From: SIG644 sp045613985
Lineage (GTDB): Bacteria > Bacillota > Clostridia > Oscillospirales > CAG-272
DNA length: 28,147 bases
Direction of reading: 5' to 3'
Assembly: GCA_045613985.1 (NCBI GenBank)
Contig: JAZLCA010000015.1
Location: forward strand, 1-28,147
Under the pieces are notes generated by a model. The model was given only the letters and a program-made list of their open reading frames with translations. It did no database searches and was not told the DNA's origin. The translations under genes were made by a program, and so were the position numbers. Of this stretch, positions 1 to 7,363 are shown in pieces. Numbering within the stretch: the stretch's first letter is position 1; the number at the start of each line of letters is the position of its first letter.

Positions 1-66
1 ATATGCGGATGCTGCACCAACGAAACCTGCTCCGATTATAGCTACCTTAGACTTTTTCTTATTCAT
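1..66 (-). CDS. ldh: L-lactate dehydrogenase, N-terminal fragment (cut by window edge)
   Basis: Only the first 22 codons are present, starting at the ATG at 64-66 on the minus strand. After a lysine-rich start the peptide reads KVAIIGAGFVGAASAY, the first beta strand and glycine-rich NAD-binding loop (GAGFVG) of the lactate/malate dehydrogenase family. This exact style of N-terminus is typical of Firmicutes L-lactate dehydrogenase, which reduces pyruvate to lactate in fermentation, but malate dehydrogenase cannot be excluded from so short a piece. A GAGG Shine-Dalgarno lies about 10 bases before the ATG. No convincing terminator separates it from rplT upstream, so read-through is possible. 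Confidence 0.6.
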   Translation of the reverse strand, partial: MNKKKSKVAIIGAGFVGAASAY

Positions 67-119
67 ATTGTTTAATACCTCATATGATTGTTGATGTTTT
101 CCTTTGTTAAACAAAAAAA

Positions 120-473
120 CTAAATTTTTGACTTTGCAAGCTCAACAAGTGCTGTGAAAGCAGCAGGATCGTTGTGTGCAATATCAGCGAGCATCTTGCG
201 GTTAATGTCAACATTAGCCTTCTTGAGACCATTCATAAGACGTGAGTAGTTGATGCCGTTCATTTTTGCTGCTGCAGAAATTCTGGTGATCCAGAGACGA
301 CGGAAGTCACGCTTCTTGAGCTTACGTCCTACATAAGCATAAGTGAGGGACTTCATAACAGCCTGATTAGCCATCTTAAAGTGCTTGGATTTTGCACCCC
401 AGTAGCCCTTAGCAGCCTTCAAAACCTTATTTCTTCTCTTGCGCGCCATAATCGCGCCCTTAACTCTTGCCAT
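120..473 (-). CDS. rplT: 50S ribosomal protein L20
   Basis: This 117-residue protein matches L20 in length and in its start (MARVKGAIMARKRRNK), the basic RNA-binding tail that threads into 23S rRNA. The middle (FRRLWITRISAAAKMNGINYSRLMNGLKKA) is the conserved globular part. L20 is needed early in assembly of the large subunit, and in Firmicutes it also represses its own operon through the infC leader. It is the last gene of infC-rpmI-rplT, 27 bases after rpmI, with an AGGAGA ribosome binding site in that gap. Identification is secure. Confidence 0.97.
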   Translation of the reverse strand: MARVKGAIMARKRRNKVLKAAKGYWGAKSKHFKMANQAVMKSLTYAYVGRKLKKRDFRRLWITRISAAAKMNGINYSRLMNGLKKANVDINRKMLADIAHNDPAAFTALVELAKSKI

Positions 474-500
474 TTTTCTTCTCCTCTACTTTCTCTCGTC

Positions 501-695
501 TTACTTGCAGATCAAGCTCTTGATGTTGTCGGCCATAGCCTCGTGAACGTATGCGCTACCACGCAGGTGACGCAGCTTGTTACCGCTCTTGTTACCGGTC
601 TTGTGGCGGCGGTGGCAGTGCGTCATCTTAACGCGGCCGGAACCCGTCACCTTGAATCTCTTAGCAGAGGCCTTATGTGTCTTAACCTTTCCCAT
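501..695 (-). CDS. rpmI: 50S ribosomal protein L35
   Basis: A 64-residue, very basic protein with the L35 signature (KTHKASAKRFKVTGSGRVK near the N-terminus, then HCHRRHKTGNKS and LRHLRG). It is a small late-binding protein of the large ribosomal subunit. The ATG has a good AAGGAG site 9 bases upstream. It lies between infC and rplT as in nearly all Firmicutes. The 106-base infC-rpmI gap (696-801) is GC-rich and can form two short hairpins (CCGC/GCGG arms); this could be an RNA control or processing element, but I cannot name it. Confidence 0.96.
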   Translation of the reverse strand: MGKVKTHKASAKRFKVTGSGRVKMTHCHRRHKTGNKSGNKLRHLRGSAYVHEAMADNIKSLICK

Positions 696-801
696 TTGTA
701 TGATCTCCTTTTTTATTTGATTTCACTTTAATCTTGCCGCATTACCGCGGGAGGGGCAACGCGACTATCAACAAGCCCGCCGTAGCGGAGGCTGATGAAT
801 C

Positions 802-1320
802 TTATTTGTTCTTGACGGGGGCCAGCACCATGCTGATGATACGGCCGTCCAATACAGGGGGCTTATCCGTCATGCCGACATCCGATACGGTCTCGCAAAA
901 ACGCGCCATAACCTCACGGCCCATGGGCATGTGGCTCATCTCGCGTCCGCGGAAGCGCATGACGACACGAACCTTGTTACCCGATTCCAGGAAACGACGG
1001 GCATGACGTGCCTTGGTTTCGAAATCGTGGGTGTCGATGCGATAGGACAGCTGAATTTCCTTAAGTTCGACCGTCTGTTGCTTTTTCTTGGCTTCCTTTT
1101 CCTTCTTCTCGCACTCGAAGCGGTACTTACCGTAGTCCATCATACGAGCGACGGGGGGATTGGCGCCGGGCGCCATCAAAACCAGGTCCAAGCCGCGGTC
1201 GTAAGCCATTTGAAGGGCGGCATTGGTGCTCATGATACCAACCGGCTCACCGGTGGCGTCGATCACGCGAAGCTCATTCGCTTTAATGTCTTCGTTGATC
1301 AGTAATTCTTTTGCGCTAAT
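802..1320 (-). CDS. infC: Translation initiation factor IF-3 (AUU start codon)
   Basis: IF-3 binds the 30S subunit, prevents premature 50S joining and proofreads the start codon. A conventional start would be the GTG at 1264-1266, giving 154 residues, but the frame stays open upstream and encodes the canonical N-terminus ISAKELLINEDIKANELRVID. This begins with an ATT at 1318-1320, 9 bases after a GGAGG site, and gives 172 residues, the normal family length. AUU initiation is the classic infC autoregulation device: IF-3 discriminates against non-AUG starts, so excess IF-3 lowers its own translation. The C-terminal domain (IDTHDFETKARHARRFL, VMRFRGREM) is intact. The start choice is inference from family alignment and spacing. 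Confidence 0.93.
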   Translation of the reverse strand: MSAKELLINEDIKANELRVIDATGEPVGIMSTNAALQMAYDRGLDLVLMAPGANPPVARMMDYGKYRFECEKKEKEAKKKQQTVELKEIQLSYRIDTHDFETKARHARRFLESGNKVRVVMRFRGREMSHMPMGREVMARFCETVSDVGMTDKPPVLDGRIISMVLAPVKNK

Positions 1321-1478
1321 AGCAGTGTACCTCCGACAAAAAAATAACGTCCGGGAAGCACAGGCCTACCGAACGAACACACCGCAAAAGAACCCAAATT
1401 CTCCCACGGAAATTTTCGATATCGACCCATACGCGTCATGTACGGCAGGGTGAGAACAGCCTGTTCTACTTCCTTTTC
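1321..1478 (-). promoter_or_regulatory. Leader of the infC-rpmI-rplT operon (L20-leader-like)
   Basis: About 157 bases of untranslated leader separate the expected transcription start (near 1478) from the infC AUU codon. The 5' part can form a hairpin from GAACAG/CTGTTC, and the 3' end carries an intrinsic terminator immediately before the ribosome binding site. This is the arrangement of the L20-responsive leader known for this operon in low-GC Gram-positives. I did not identify the antiterminator arm or an L20 binding site by eye, so the ligand is inferred from the operon. Confidence 0.6.
1338..1375 (-). terminator. Attenuator in the infC leader
   Basis: On the minus strand CGTTCGG (1369-1375) pairs with CCGGACG (1348-1354), one mismatch follows, then AGGC pairs with GCTT around the loop CTGT. 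The stem is followed directly by TTATTTTTTT (1338-1347). It ends only a few bases before the GGAGG site of infC, so termination here would switch off the whole operon. Confidence 0.75.
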
Positions 1479-1484
1479 CTCGGT

Positions 1485-1513
1485 ATTATACCACCCCTGG
1501 GGCGTTTTGTCAA
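1485..1513 (-). promoter_or_regulatory. Sigma-A promoter of infC-rpmI-rplT
   Basis: Consensus TTGACA (1508-1513) and TATAAT (1485-1490) are separated by exactly 17 bases. An A-rich stretch upstream of the -35 (about 1515-1545) looks like an UP element, fitting a highly expressed ribosomal operon. Confidence 0.9.
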
Positions 1514-1594
1514 TAGGTTTTCTGAAAATATTTTTCTTTTTTTCAAAAGTTTTGGTCGCTTATTGCTACTGGAAACAGCAGAAATCCGGCACCT

Positions 1595-1639
1595 ACGACA
1601 CCGCGTCCTACGACATTGTCGCACACGACATCATGTCAC
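1595..1639. repeat. Three 15-bp direct repeats starting ACGACA, with palindromic cores
   Basis: ACGACA occurs at 1595, 1610 and 1625, exactly 15 bases apart; the first two share CCTACGACA. Unit 2 contains the dyad CGACA-T-TGTCG (1611-1621) and unit 3 GACAT-C-ATGTC (1627-1637). The array sits in the intergenic region between the infC promoter and the plus-strand promoter at 1737. It resembles an iteron-type protein binding site, but no regulator is identified. Confidence 0.5.
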
Positions 1640-1736
1640 GGTAAAATGGCTCAAAAATTGCTACAAAAATCAGGCAAAATTTTAGATGTTATTGATTTCA
1701 ACGAAAATTTCCGCCAAGTTTCGTCACTTTTGACAC

Positions 1737-1765
1737 TTTACAAATCCCCTTCTTTGCGGTATAAT
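1737..1765 (+). promoter_or_regulatory. Sigma-A promoter P1 upstream of lon
   Basis: TTTACA (1737-1742) and TATAAT (1760-1765) with a 17-base spacer. Transcription would start near 1772, about 360 bases before lon, and run through a foldable segment and the hairpin at 2017-2057. Confidence 0.7.
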
Positions 1766-1986
1766 ATTCCACGCAGACGAGATGTGTCCCCCCGACCGCT
1801 TTGCCTGCTTCTTTTCGGCACGCCGCCTTCGTACCCCGCGAGATATCAAGCTTATGATAATCCTGACGCGGACCGGACATCGGCGTGCTTCCTTTTTATC
1901 CGGAGCCAAAAATCAAACGCGCCAACCACTGCAAATGCACTTTTATGCTATAAATATATATAATTTGTTAAATATCGAAAAAGGTA

Positions 1987-2015
1987 TAGATTTTCTTTCA
2001 ATAATATGTTATAAT
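1987..2015 (+). promoter_or_regulatory. Possible promoter P2 just upstream of lon
   Basis: A perfect -10 TATAAT (2010-2015) follows a poor -35 (TAGATT, 1987-1992) at 17 bases. A start near 2022 would give a 113-base leader beginning with a GGTATGC/GCATGCC hairpin. The weak -35 suggests an activator or another sigma factor, or that the -10 match is chance. No CIRCE-type element was seen. Confidence 0.4.
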
Positions 2016-2016
2016 A

Positions 2017-2057
2017 GGTGTGGTATGCCTTGTCGCATGCCGCACCTTTGCTTTTTT
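2017..2057 (+). terminator. Terminator-like hairpin in the lon upstream region
   Basis: GGTGTGGTATGC (2017-2028) pairs along all 12 bases (three G-U) with GCATGCCGCACC (2035-2046) around the loop CTTGTC, followed by TTTGCTTTTTT. It would stop or attenuate RNA coming from the 1737 promoter. A transcript starting near 2022 keeps only the inner 7 bp, so it would escape termination. Confidence 0.6.
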
Positions 2058-2134
2058 CCTTTTCGCGCCAAACGATTTTTGCGCGGTAAAGATGAAAATA
2101 CAACGAAAATTCCTCTGTCGAAAGGATCTACACC

Positions 2135-4516
2135 ATGTCCCAATACATAGAAAAAGCCGAAAAGTTTACGCTCCCTCTGATTTCTCTGCGCGACACCGTC
2201 GCCTTTCCGGGAGCACTTCTCAATTTTGAATTGACCGACGATATCGACGTCCGCGCCGCCAAAGCCGCTTCGGCCACCAACGGTCTGATTTTTCTTGTCA
2301 CAGAAGCTCCCCGCCCTCTGGCTGAGCAACTGGTCGATCTGATTTTCCACGACGAAGAACTGGGCGACGAGCCTCTCGATATGCAAAAGCCCCCTGCCCT
2401 GTATCCCGTCGGCACTGTCGTTCGTATCAAGCAGATGGTACAAACGCCCGACAAACAATTCCGGGTGATCTTTGAGGGTTGCACTCGTGCGACGCTCTTA
2501 TCTGCCGATTTTGAAGGAGACTTTGCCACAGCTGAGGTGCTGTCCAAAACCATTATGCTGGGCGACGTCAACGAGCTTCGCGCTCATGCTTATCTGCACG
2601 CCCAAATGGAGGCCTTGCGCGGTCTTGCCAAATACCTCCCCTCCGGCTCAGAGGATATGCTCAAAACCGCAGGAGAGATCCGCGATCCCGGTCAGCTGTC
2701 CGACTTTATCGCGGCCAATATTCTGATCAAAACTGAGGACAAGCAGCAGGTGCTCGAATGCTACGAGCCCTATCACCGCGCCGACCTTTTGCTCTCACTG
2801 ATCGAAAGCGAAAGCGAATTGCTTGCCTGCGCCTCGGACATTCAGCGCAAGGTTCACGCCCGCATGTCCCGCAATCAAAAGGAATTTTACTTAAGGGAGC
2901 AAATTCGTGTCATTCAGGATGAGCTGGGCGACGGTGCCGCCGCCGAAACGGAACGCTACGAGCGCCGCATTCGCTCCCTGCATCTGCCCGAGGAGATCGA
3001 GCAAAAACTGCTCAAGGAAAACGACCGTTTGGCAAAAACGCCCTTTGGATCTTCCGAAGCGGGTGTTATCACCACCTATCTTGATACCGTTTTGGAGCTT
3101 CCCTGGCACAAAACGACCAAAGAGCGTCTGGACGTCAAGGCGGCCAAAAAGATTCTGGACGAAGACCACGACGGCTTGGAGAAGATCAAAGATCGCATTC
3201 TCGAGTATCTGGCGGTCAAGCAGCTTCACCCCGAATTAAAAAATCAGGTGATCTGCCTTGTCGGCGCCCCAGGTGTGGGTAAGACGTCCATCGCCGCATC
3301 GATCGCTCGCGCCATGAAACGCAAATACGTCCGCGTATCTCTGGGCGGCATTCGTGACGAGGCCGACATTCGCGGTCACCGCAAAACGTATCTCGGCTCC
3401 ATGCCCGGCCGTATTATGGCCGCGCTGTCCCAAGCCCGCTCTTCCAATCCCCTCATTTTGCTTGACGAGATCGACAAGCTGGGCCAAAGCTATCAGGGCG
3501 ACCCCGCCGCCGCTCTTTTGGAGGTATTGGACAGCGAGCAGAACAAAACCTTCCGCGACCATTATCTGGAGATCCCCTACGATCTGTCCGACTGCCTTTT
3601 TATTGCCACGGCAAACACGCTGGATACCATTCCGCGCCCTCTGATCGACCGTATGGAAGTAATTGAAATGTCCAGCTACACCAAGCGGGAAAAGATCAAT
3701 ATTACAAAGAATCACCTTTTGCCCAAGCAGCTCAAGCTGCACGGACTGACTCGCGCCAAATTCCGTATGTCCGACGAGGCAATCGTGGAGCTGATCGATT
3801 ATTACACTCACGAAGCAGGCGTGCGCAATCTGGAGCGTACGATTGCCTCGCTCATCCGCAAAGCCGCCCGCAAGATGGTAGACGAAGGCAAAAAGAGCGT
3901 TCGCATCGATACCCATCACATCAAGGATTATCTCGGTTGCCGCAAGCTGCTGCCCGAAAGAATCGACGAGACGGACGAGGTCGGCACCGTCAACGGTCTG
4001 GCCTACACCGAGCTTGGCGGAGACATGCTCAAGGTAGAGGTCGCCGTGCTGGACGGTACGGGCAAGCTGGAATTGACCGGCTCACTCGGTGACGTCATGC
4101 AGGAATCGGCCAAGGCTGCCCTGTCCTACACACGTTCCATTGCAAGCGAATATGGCATTGCTCCCGATTTTTATCAAAAGAAGGATATCCACATTCACGT
4201 CCCCGAGGGTGCCGTTCCCAAGGACGGTCCCAGCGCCGGCGTGACCATGCTGACGGCTCTTGTCAGTGCCCTTTCGGGGCGCCCCGTCCGCCACGACGTT
4301 GCCATGACGGGCGAGATCACCCTGCGCGGCCGCGTGCTTGCCATCGGCGGCTTGCGCGAAAAAACCATGGCAGCATACAGTGCCGGTGTCAAGACGGTGC
4401 TGATCCCCGCTGACAACGAGCGTGATCTGGAAAACATCGACCCCATGGCCCGCGAAAATCTGACCTTTATTCCCTGCCGCGTCGCCGCCGACGTGCTCAA
4501 AAACGCACTTGTTTAA
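2135..4516 (+). CDS. lon: ATP-dependent Lon protease (LonA)
   Basis: This 793-residue protein is a complete LonA, a cytosolic hexameric AAA+ protease degrading misfolded and regulatory proteins. The substrate-binding LON domain covers about residues 12-200, followed by a helical region. The AAA+ module has Walker A GAPGVGKT (377-384) and Walker B LILLDEID (440-447). The C-terminal protease domain has catalytic Ser700 in PKDGPSAG and Lys743 in GLREKTMAA, 43 residues apart as in Bacillus LonA. The ATG at 2135 has an AAAGGA site about 10 bases upstream. It precedes ysxC by 27 bases, the order known in Bacillus. Two possible promoters and a hairpin lie upstream. Confidence 0.97.
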   Translation: MSQYIEKAEKFTLPLISLRDTVAFPGALLNFELTDDIDVRAAKAASATNGLIFLVTEAPRPLAEQLVDLIFHDEELGDEPLDMQKPPALYPVGTVVRIKQMVQTPDKQFRVIFEGCTRATLLSADFEGDFATAEVLSKTIMLGDVNELRAHAYLHAQMEALRGLAKYLPSGSEDMLKTAGEIRDPGQLSDFIAANILIKTEDKQQVLECYEPYHRADLLLSLIESESELLACASDIQRKVHARMSRNQKEFYLREQIRVIQDELGDGAAAETERYERRIRSLHLPEEIEQKLLKENDRLAKTPFGSSEAGVITTYLDTVLELPWHKTTKERLDVKAAKKILDEDHDGLEKIKDRILEYLAVKQLHPELKNQVICLVGAPGVGKTSIAASIARAMKRKYVRVSLGGIRDEADIRGHRKTYLGSMPGRIMAALSQARSSNPLILLDEIDKLGQSYQGDPAAALLEVLDSEQNKTFRDHYLEIPYDLSDCLFIATANTLDTIPRPLIDRMEVIEMSSYTKREKINITKNHLLPKQLKLHGLTRAKFRMSDEAIVELIDYYTHEAGVRNLERTIASLIRKAARKMVDEGKKSVRIDTHHIKDYLGCRKLLPERIDETDEVGTVNGLAYTELGGDMLKVEVAVLDGTGKLELTGSLGDVMQESAKAALSYTRSIASEYGIAPDFYQKKDIHIHVPEGAVPKDGPSAGVTMLTALVSALSGRPVRHDVAMTGEITLRGRVLAIGGLREKTMAAYSAGVKTVLIPADNERDLENIDPMARENLTFIPCRVAADVLKNALV

Positions 4517-4543
4517 CTTATCTGTTATCGGAAAGGAGTTCTT

Positions 4544-5155
4544 ATGGCTCTGAACATTCAAAATACCAATCTGCGCATCAGCGCCGGTTTTCTTCGCCAG
4601 TTTCCCGGCGATCCCATTCCTCAAATCGCCTTTTCGGGACGCTCCAACGTGGGCAAAAGCTCACTGATCAACGCCCTTCTCGGCCGCAAAAGCCTGACCC
4701 GCGTCAGTAAGATGCCGGGTAAGACCATCACCATCAACTTCTACGACATCGACAAAAAGATGTTTTTCGTCGACCTGCCCGGTTACGGATTCGCCCGCCG
4801 CGCCCCGCAAGAAGCAGCCCAATGGCGCGAGCTGACCGACTCGTACTTCACAAAAAACCCAAATCTTGACCGCCTTTCGCTGGTCATGCAGCTGATCGAC
4901 AGCCGCGTCGGTCCCACCGAAGACGACGTCATGATGCTGGACTTTCTGCGTGCATCTAACATTCCCTATATCGTAGTTGCAACTAAGTGCGACAAGCTCA
5001 ACGCCACCGAGCGCAAGGCGGCTGAGACGGCGTTTGCCTCTCACCCTGCCATCGGTACGGACACCCCCATTCTGTTCTTCTCTTCTCTCAAGGGCGAAGG
5101 CAAGACCGCAGTATGGCAGCAGATCGCTGCGCATACGGGAATCCGCTGTCCATGA
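4544..5155 (+). CDS. ysxC: Ribosome biogenesis GTPase YsxC/EngB
   Basis: A 203-residue TRAFAC-class GTPase required for late assembly of the 50S subunit. G1 is GRSNVGKS (residues 32-39), the switch I threonine is in GKTITINFY, G3 is DLPGYGFA and G4 is TKCDK, all intact. The C-terminal FFSSLKGEGK matches the family G5 region. A GGAG site stands 7 bases before the ATG. The stop codon overlaps the next start as ATGA (5152-5155), so the NUDIX gene is translationally coupled. Confidence 0.95.
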   Translation: MALNIQNTNLRISAGFLRQFPGDPIPQIAFSGRSNVGKSSLINALLGRKSLTRVSKMPGKTITINFYDIDKKMFFVDLPGYGFARRAPQEAAQWRELTDSYFTKNPNLDRLSLVMQLIDSRVGPTEDDVMMLDFLRASNIPYIVVATKCDKLNATERKAAETAFASHPAIGTDTPILFFSSLKGEGKTAVWQQIAAHTGIRCP

Positions 5156-5661
5156 ACTCCTATCTGACTGAAAAAACCTTCGGGGAGTTTGATCCGACGG
5201 TTGAATATTACCACCGTCAGGGGGCGTATCTTGTCATTGTAAGAGACGGAACCGTAGCCGCCATTCCCCATCGCTTGGGCTATCTTTTGCCGGGCGGCGG
5301 CGTCGAGGGCGATGAAACGCACGAGGAATGTCTTTTGCGCGAATGCCTGGAGGAGATCGGTTACGACGTACGCGTGGATGAGCTGATCACCTCGGCAGAC
5401 GCCTGGGATACTCACCCCAAGGTCGGGCCCTTCCATCCTATTCAATATTACTACAGCGGCGAACTTTTGGATCAGTACGCCGAGTGCGGCAGTGACGGCA
5501 CTCGCCTTTGCTGGATCCCTTTGGAGCAGATCGACGAGCTTTTGGGCGTACCCATGCAGCGCTACGCAGTTCGCGCCTATCTGAACCGCGAAACAAGCGC
5601 GGCGGCCCTCTCCTTTATCGATGGCCGTCATCATATCCTCGACGGTCCTCTCTCCTCCTGA
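5152..5661 (+). CDS. NUDIX hydrolase
   Basis: NUDIX proteins hydrolyse nucleoside diphosphates linked to another group. The full Nudix box GX5EX7REUXEEXGU is present at residues 49-71 (GGVEGDETHEECLLRECLEEIGY), with the metal-binding Glu pair at 67-68. I chose the ATG at 5152, in a 4-base ATGA overlap with ysxC, rather than an in-frame ATG at 5113 inside ysxC; this gives 169 residues, normal for a single-domain enzyme. The likely substrate cannot be read from the sequence: it lacks the obvious marks of MutT, ADP-ribose or Ap4A enzymes. Confidence 0.9.
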   Translation: MNSYLTEKTFGEFDPTVEYYHRQGAYLVIVRDGTVAAIPHRLGYLLPGGGVEGDETHEECLLRECLEEIGYDVRVDELITSADAWDTHPKVGPFHPIQYYYSGELLDQYAECGSDGTRLCWIPLEQIDELLGVPMQRYAVRAYLNRETSAAALSFIDGRHHILDGPLSS

Positions 5662-5704
5662 CAATGCCGCACACTCTTTTATCACAACCAAGGAGATTTC
5701 CATT

Positions 5705-6484
5705 ATGTTCGGTTCGTTGATCGAAAATTTACCAATGATACTGCTCGGCCTTCCCGCCGTGCTTTTGGCCCTCTCCTTCCACGAGATGTGCCACGCCTTT
5801 GCAGCTCATAAGCTGGGAGACTCCACCGCCCGCAACCTTGGACGATTGACGCTCAACCCCTTCAAGCATATCGACCCCGTCGGATTTATCTGCATGGTGC
5901 TGTTTCATTTCGGTTGGGCCAATCCTGTCCCCATCAACACCCGCTATTTCAAAAAGCCACGCCGTGACATGGCGCTCTCGGCTGCGGCCGGCCCCCTGTC
6001 CAACCTCTTGCTCGGTATGATCAGTGCCCTGCTTTTGCGGCTGTCTTTGTTCTTTGTCGGCAAGTTTTGCGAACAGGACCTCAACGCGGTATGGCTGTCC
6101 CTTTGGACTCACGGCACGCCGCAGGTCTCCAAGACCTTCTTCGTCGTCGCCATTCTCGTGATGATGCTGTATCTGAGCGTCATTATCAATTTCAACTATG
6201 CCATCTTCAATCTGATCCCCATCCCGCCTTTGGACGGCTCTCGTATTTTCTACGTGTTCCTTCCGACCAAATGGTACTTCGCCGTCATGAAGTACGAGCG
6301 TATCATTATGATCGTTATGCTCGCGCTCCTGTGGACGGGTATGCTCTCAAAGCCGCTGTCTTGGATCGTCGGAGGCATGGAAAATGGTCTGTTCTACCTG
6401 ATTGGCATGGGCAACGAAACGGAGCCTCGAACGGTGCTCGACCTGATCTACTGCTATATCGCCATCCTGTTTTCCCCTAACTGA
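5705..6484 (+). CDS. Site-2 protease family (M50) membrane metallopeptidase
   Basis: A 259-residue polytopic membrane protein. The zinc motif HEMCH (residues 26-30, HEXXH) lies in the first membrane segment, and the third ligand is in the later NLIPIPPLDGSR motif (Asp177), both diagnostic of peptidase M50. It belongs to the short group without a PDZ domain (compare SpoIVFB/YwhC-like), with about five hydrophobic segments. The start at 5705 follows an AAGGAG site 8 bases upstream; the frame is open to 5621 but without a site there. The gene commonly sits just before scpA in Firmicutes. Its substrate is unknown. Confidence 0.9.
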   Translation: MFGSLIENLPMILLGLPAVLLALSFHEMCHAFAAHKLGDSTARNLGRLTLNPFKHIDPVGFICMVLFHFGWANPVPINTRYFKKPRRDMALSAAAGPLSNLLLGMISALLLRLSLFFVGKFCEQDLNAVWLSLWTHGTPQVSKTFFVVAILVMMLYLSVIINFNYAIFNLIPIPPLDGSRIFYVFLPTKWYFAVMKYERIIMIVMLALLWTGMLSKPLSWIVGGMENGLFYLIGMGNETEPRTVLDLIYCYIAILFSPN

Positions 6485-6507
6485 TATCACCGCACGAAAG
6501 GAATCAC

Positions 6508-7350
6508 ATGGAAGCATTGACCTTTAAATTGGAGCAGTTTGACTTCGACGGCCCTATGGACCTGATCTTCAAGCTGATCCAAAAAGATAAAATCGATATC
6601 CGCAACCTGCCCATCGCAACCTTATGCGATCAGTATCTTGCAACCATCGCTGAGATGGAAAACATGGACATGGACGTCGCCGCTGAATTTTTGGTCATGG
6701 CGAGTGAACTCATGCTCATTAAAAGCAAGATGATGCTGCCGCAAGAAGAAAAGGAGGAGGAGGATCCTCGGACAGACCTGGCAGAATTGCTGCTTCGCTA
6801 TCAGCAGGCCAAGGCCGTCGCTCCCAAGCTGCAAAAATTGCATGAAGTCCACCGCAACCGTATGGTCAAGGACACGGATGAAATTTCCATCGATAAGACC
6901 TACGTGGCCGATCAGCAGATCACCTCGCTTTGCACTGCCATTCGCCGCATCGCTTCTTATCAAGAGAATATGCGCCAAACACATCACGCCACCTTCACCC
7001 CCATGATCAGCACTCCCATCGTGCCGGTTGAACTTAAAATTGTTGGCATTCTCAACCACATGGGGCGCAATAAAATGCAGAACAAGGATGTGTCGCTGGG
7101 AGAGCTGTTGAACGATTCCACTTCGCTTCCCGACATGATCGCTATATTCTTGGGTGTGTTGGAGCTGGTCAAAATGCGTCAGATCCTGATCGTGGACGAT
7201 CCCGAAGAATTCACATCCCTCCACGGCACGACTACCCGCTTCGTCATCAACGACAATCCCCCGCCTCCTCCCGGAGAAATCGGTGCAAACGAGGATTCGG
7301 TCGAAGGCGAGCAGCTTCATATTGACAACGATCACAACGATCACGATTGA
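6508..7350 (+). CDS. scpA: Segregation and condensation protein A
   Basis: ScpA is the kleisin that bridges the SMC heads in bacterial condensin. The N-terminus (FKLEQFDFDGPMDLIFKLIQKDKIDI, then IATLCDQYLATI) is the family hallmark, with FLVMASELMLIKSKMMLP next and an acidic linker after it. A C-terminal winged-helix segment covers roughly residues 170-240, and the protein ends in an acidic, histidine-rich tail (HIDNDHNDHD). At 280 residues it is of normal length. An AAAGGA site precedes the ATG. scpB follows 13 bases later, encoding its direct partner. Confidence 0.96.
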   Translation: MEALTFKLEQFDFDGPMDLIFKLIQKDKIDIRNLPIATLCDQYLATIAEMENMDMDVAAEFLVMASELMLIKSKMMLPQEEKEEEDPRTDLAELLLRYQQAKAVAPKLQKLHEVHRNRMVKDTDEISIDKTYVADQQITSLCTAIRRIASYQENMRQTHHATFTPMISTPIVPVELKIVGILNHMGRNKMQNKDVSLGELLNDSTSLPDMIAIFLGVLELVKMRQILIVDDPEEFTSLHGTTTRFVINDNPPPPPGEIGANEDSVEGEQLHIDNDHNDHD

Positions 7351-7363
7351 AAGGAAATCACTC

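Larger units (their letters stand above)
1772..2057 (+). ncRNA. Candidate structured RNA or attenuated leader upstream of lon
   Basis: No gene with a ribosome binding site is found here. The RNA predicted from the 1737 promoter folds well: GCACGCCG (1818-1825) pairs with CGGCGTGC (1881-1888), CCGCG (1836-1840) with CGCGG (1867-1871), and TATCA (1844-1848) with TGATA (1855-1859), giving a rod with internal loops and a six-base apical loop. A terminator-like hairpin at 2017-2056 would end it at about 285 bases. I do not recognise it as 6S, tmRNA, SRP or RNase P RNA. It may be a separate small RNA or a control leader for lon; both are inferences from the fold and promoter. Confidence 0.4.

Noticed and set aside
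1730..1765. TTGACA at 1730-1735 as -35 for the TATAAT at 1760
   Set aside because: Spacer would be 24 bases; TTTACA at 1737-1742 gives the correct 17.
1616..1963. Open frame upstream of lon on the plus strand
   Set aside because: No SD, no family features; it spans a promoter and a structured region.
3236..3919. 227-codon minus-strand open frame within lon
   Set aside because: Shadow of the strongly conserved Lon ATPase domain; no SD.
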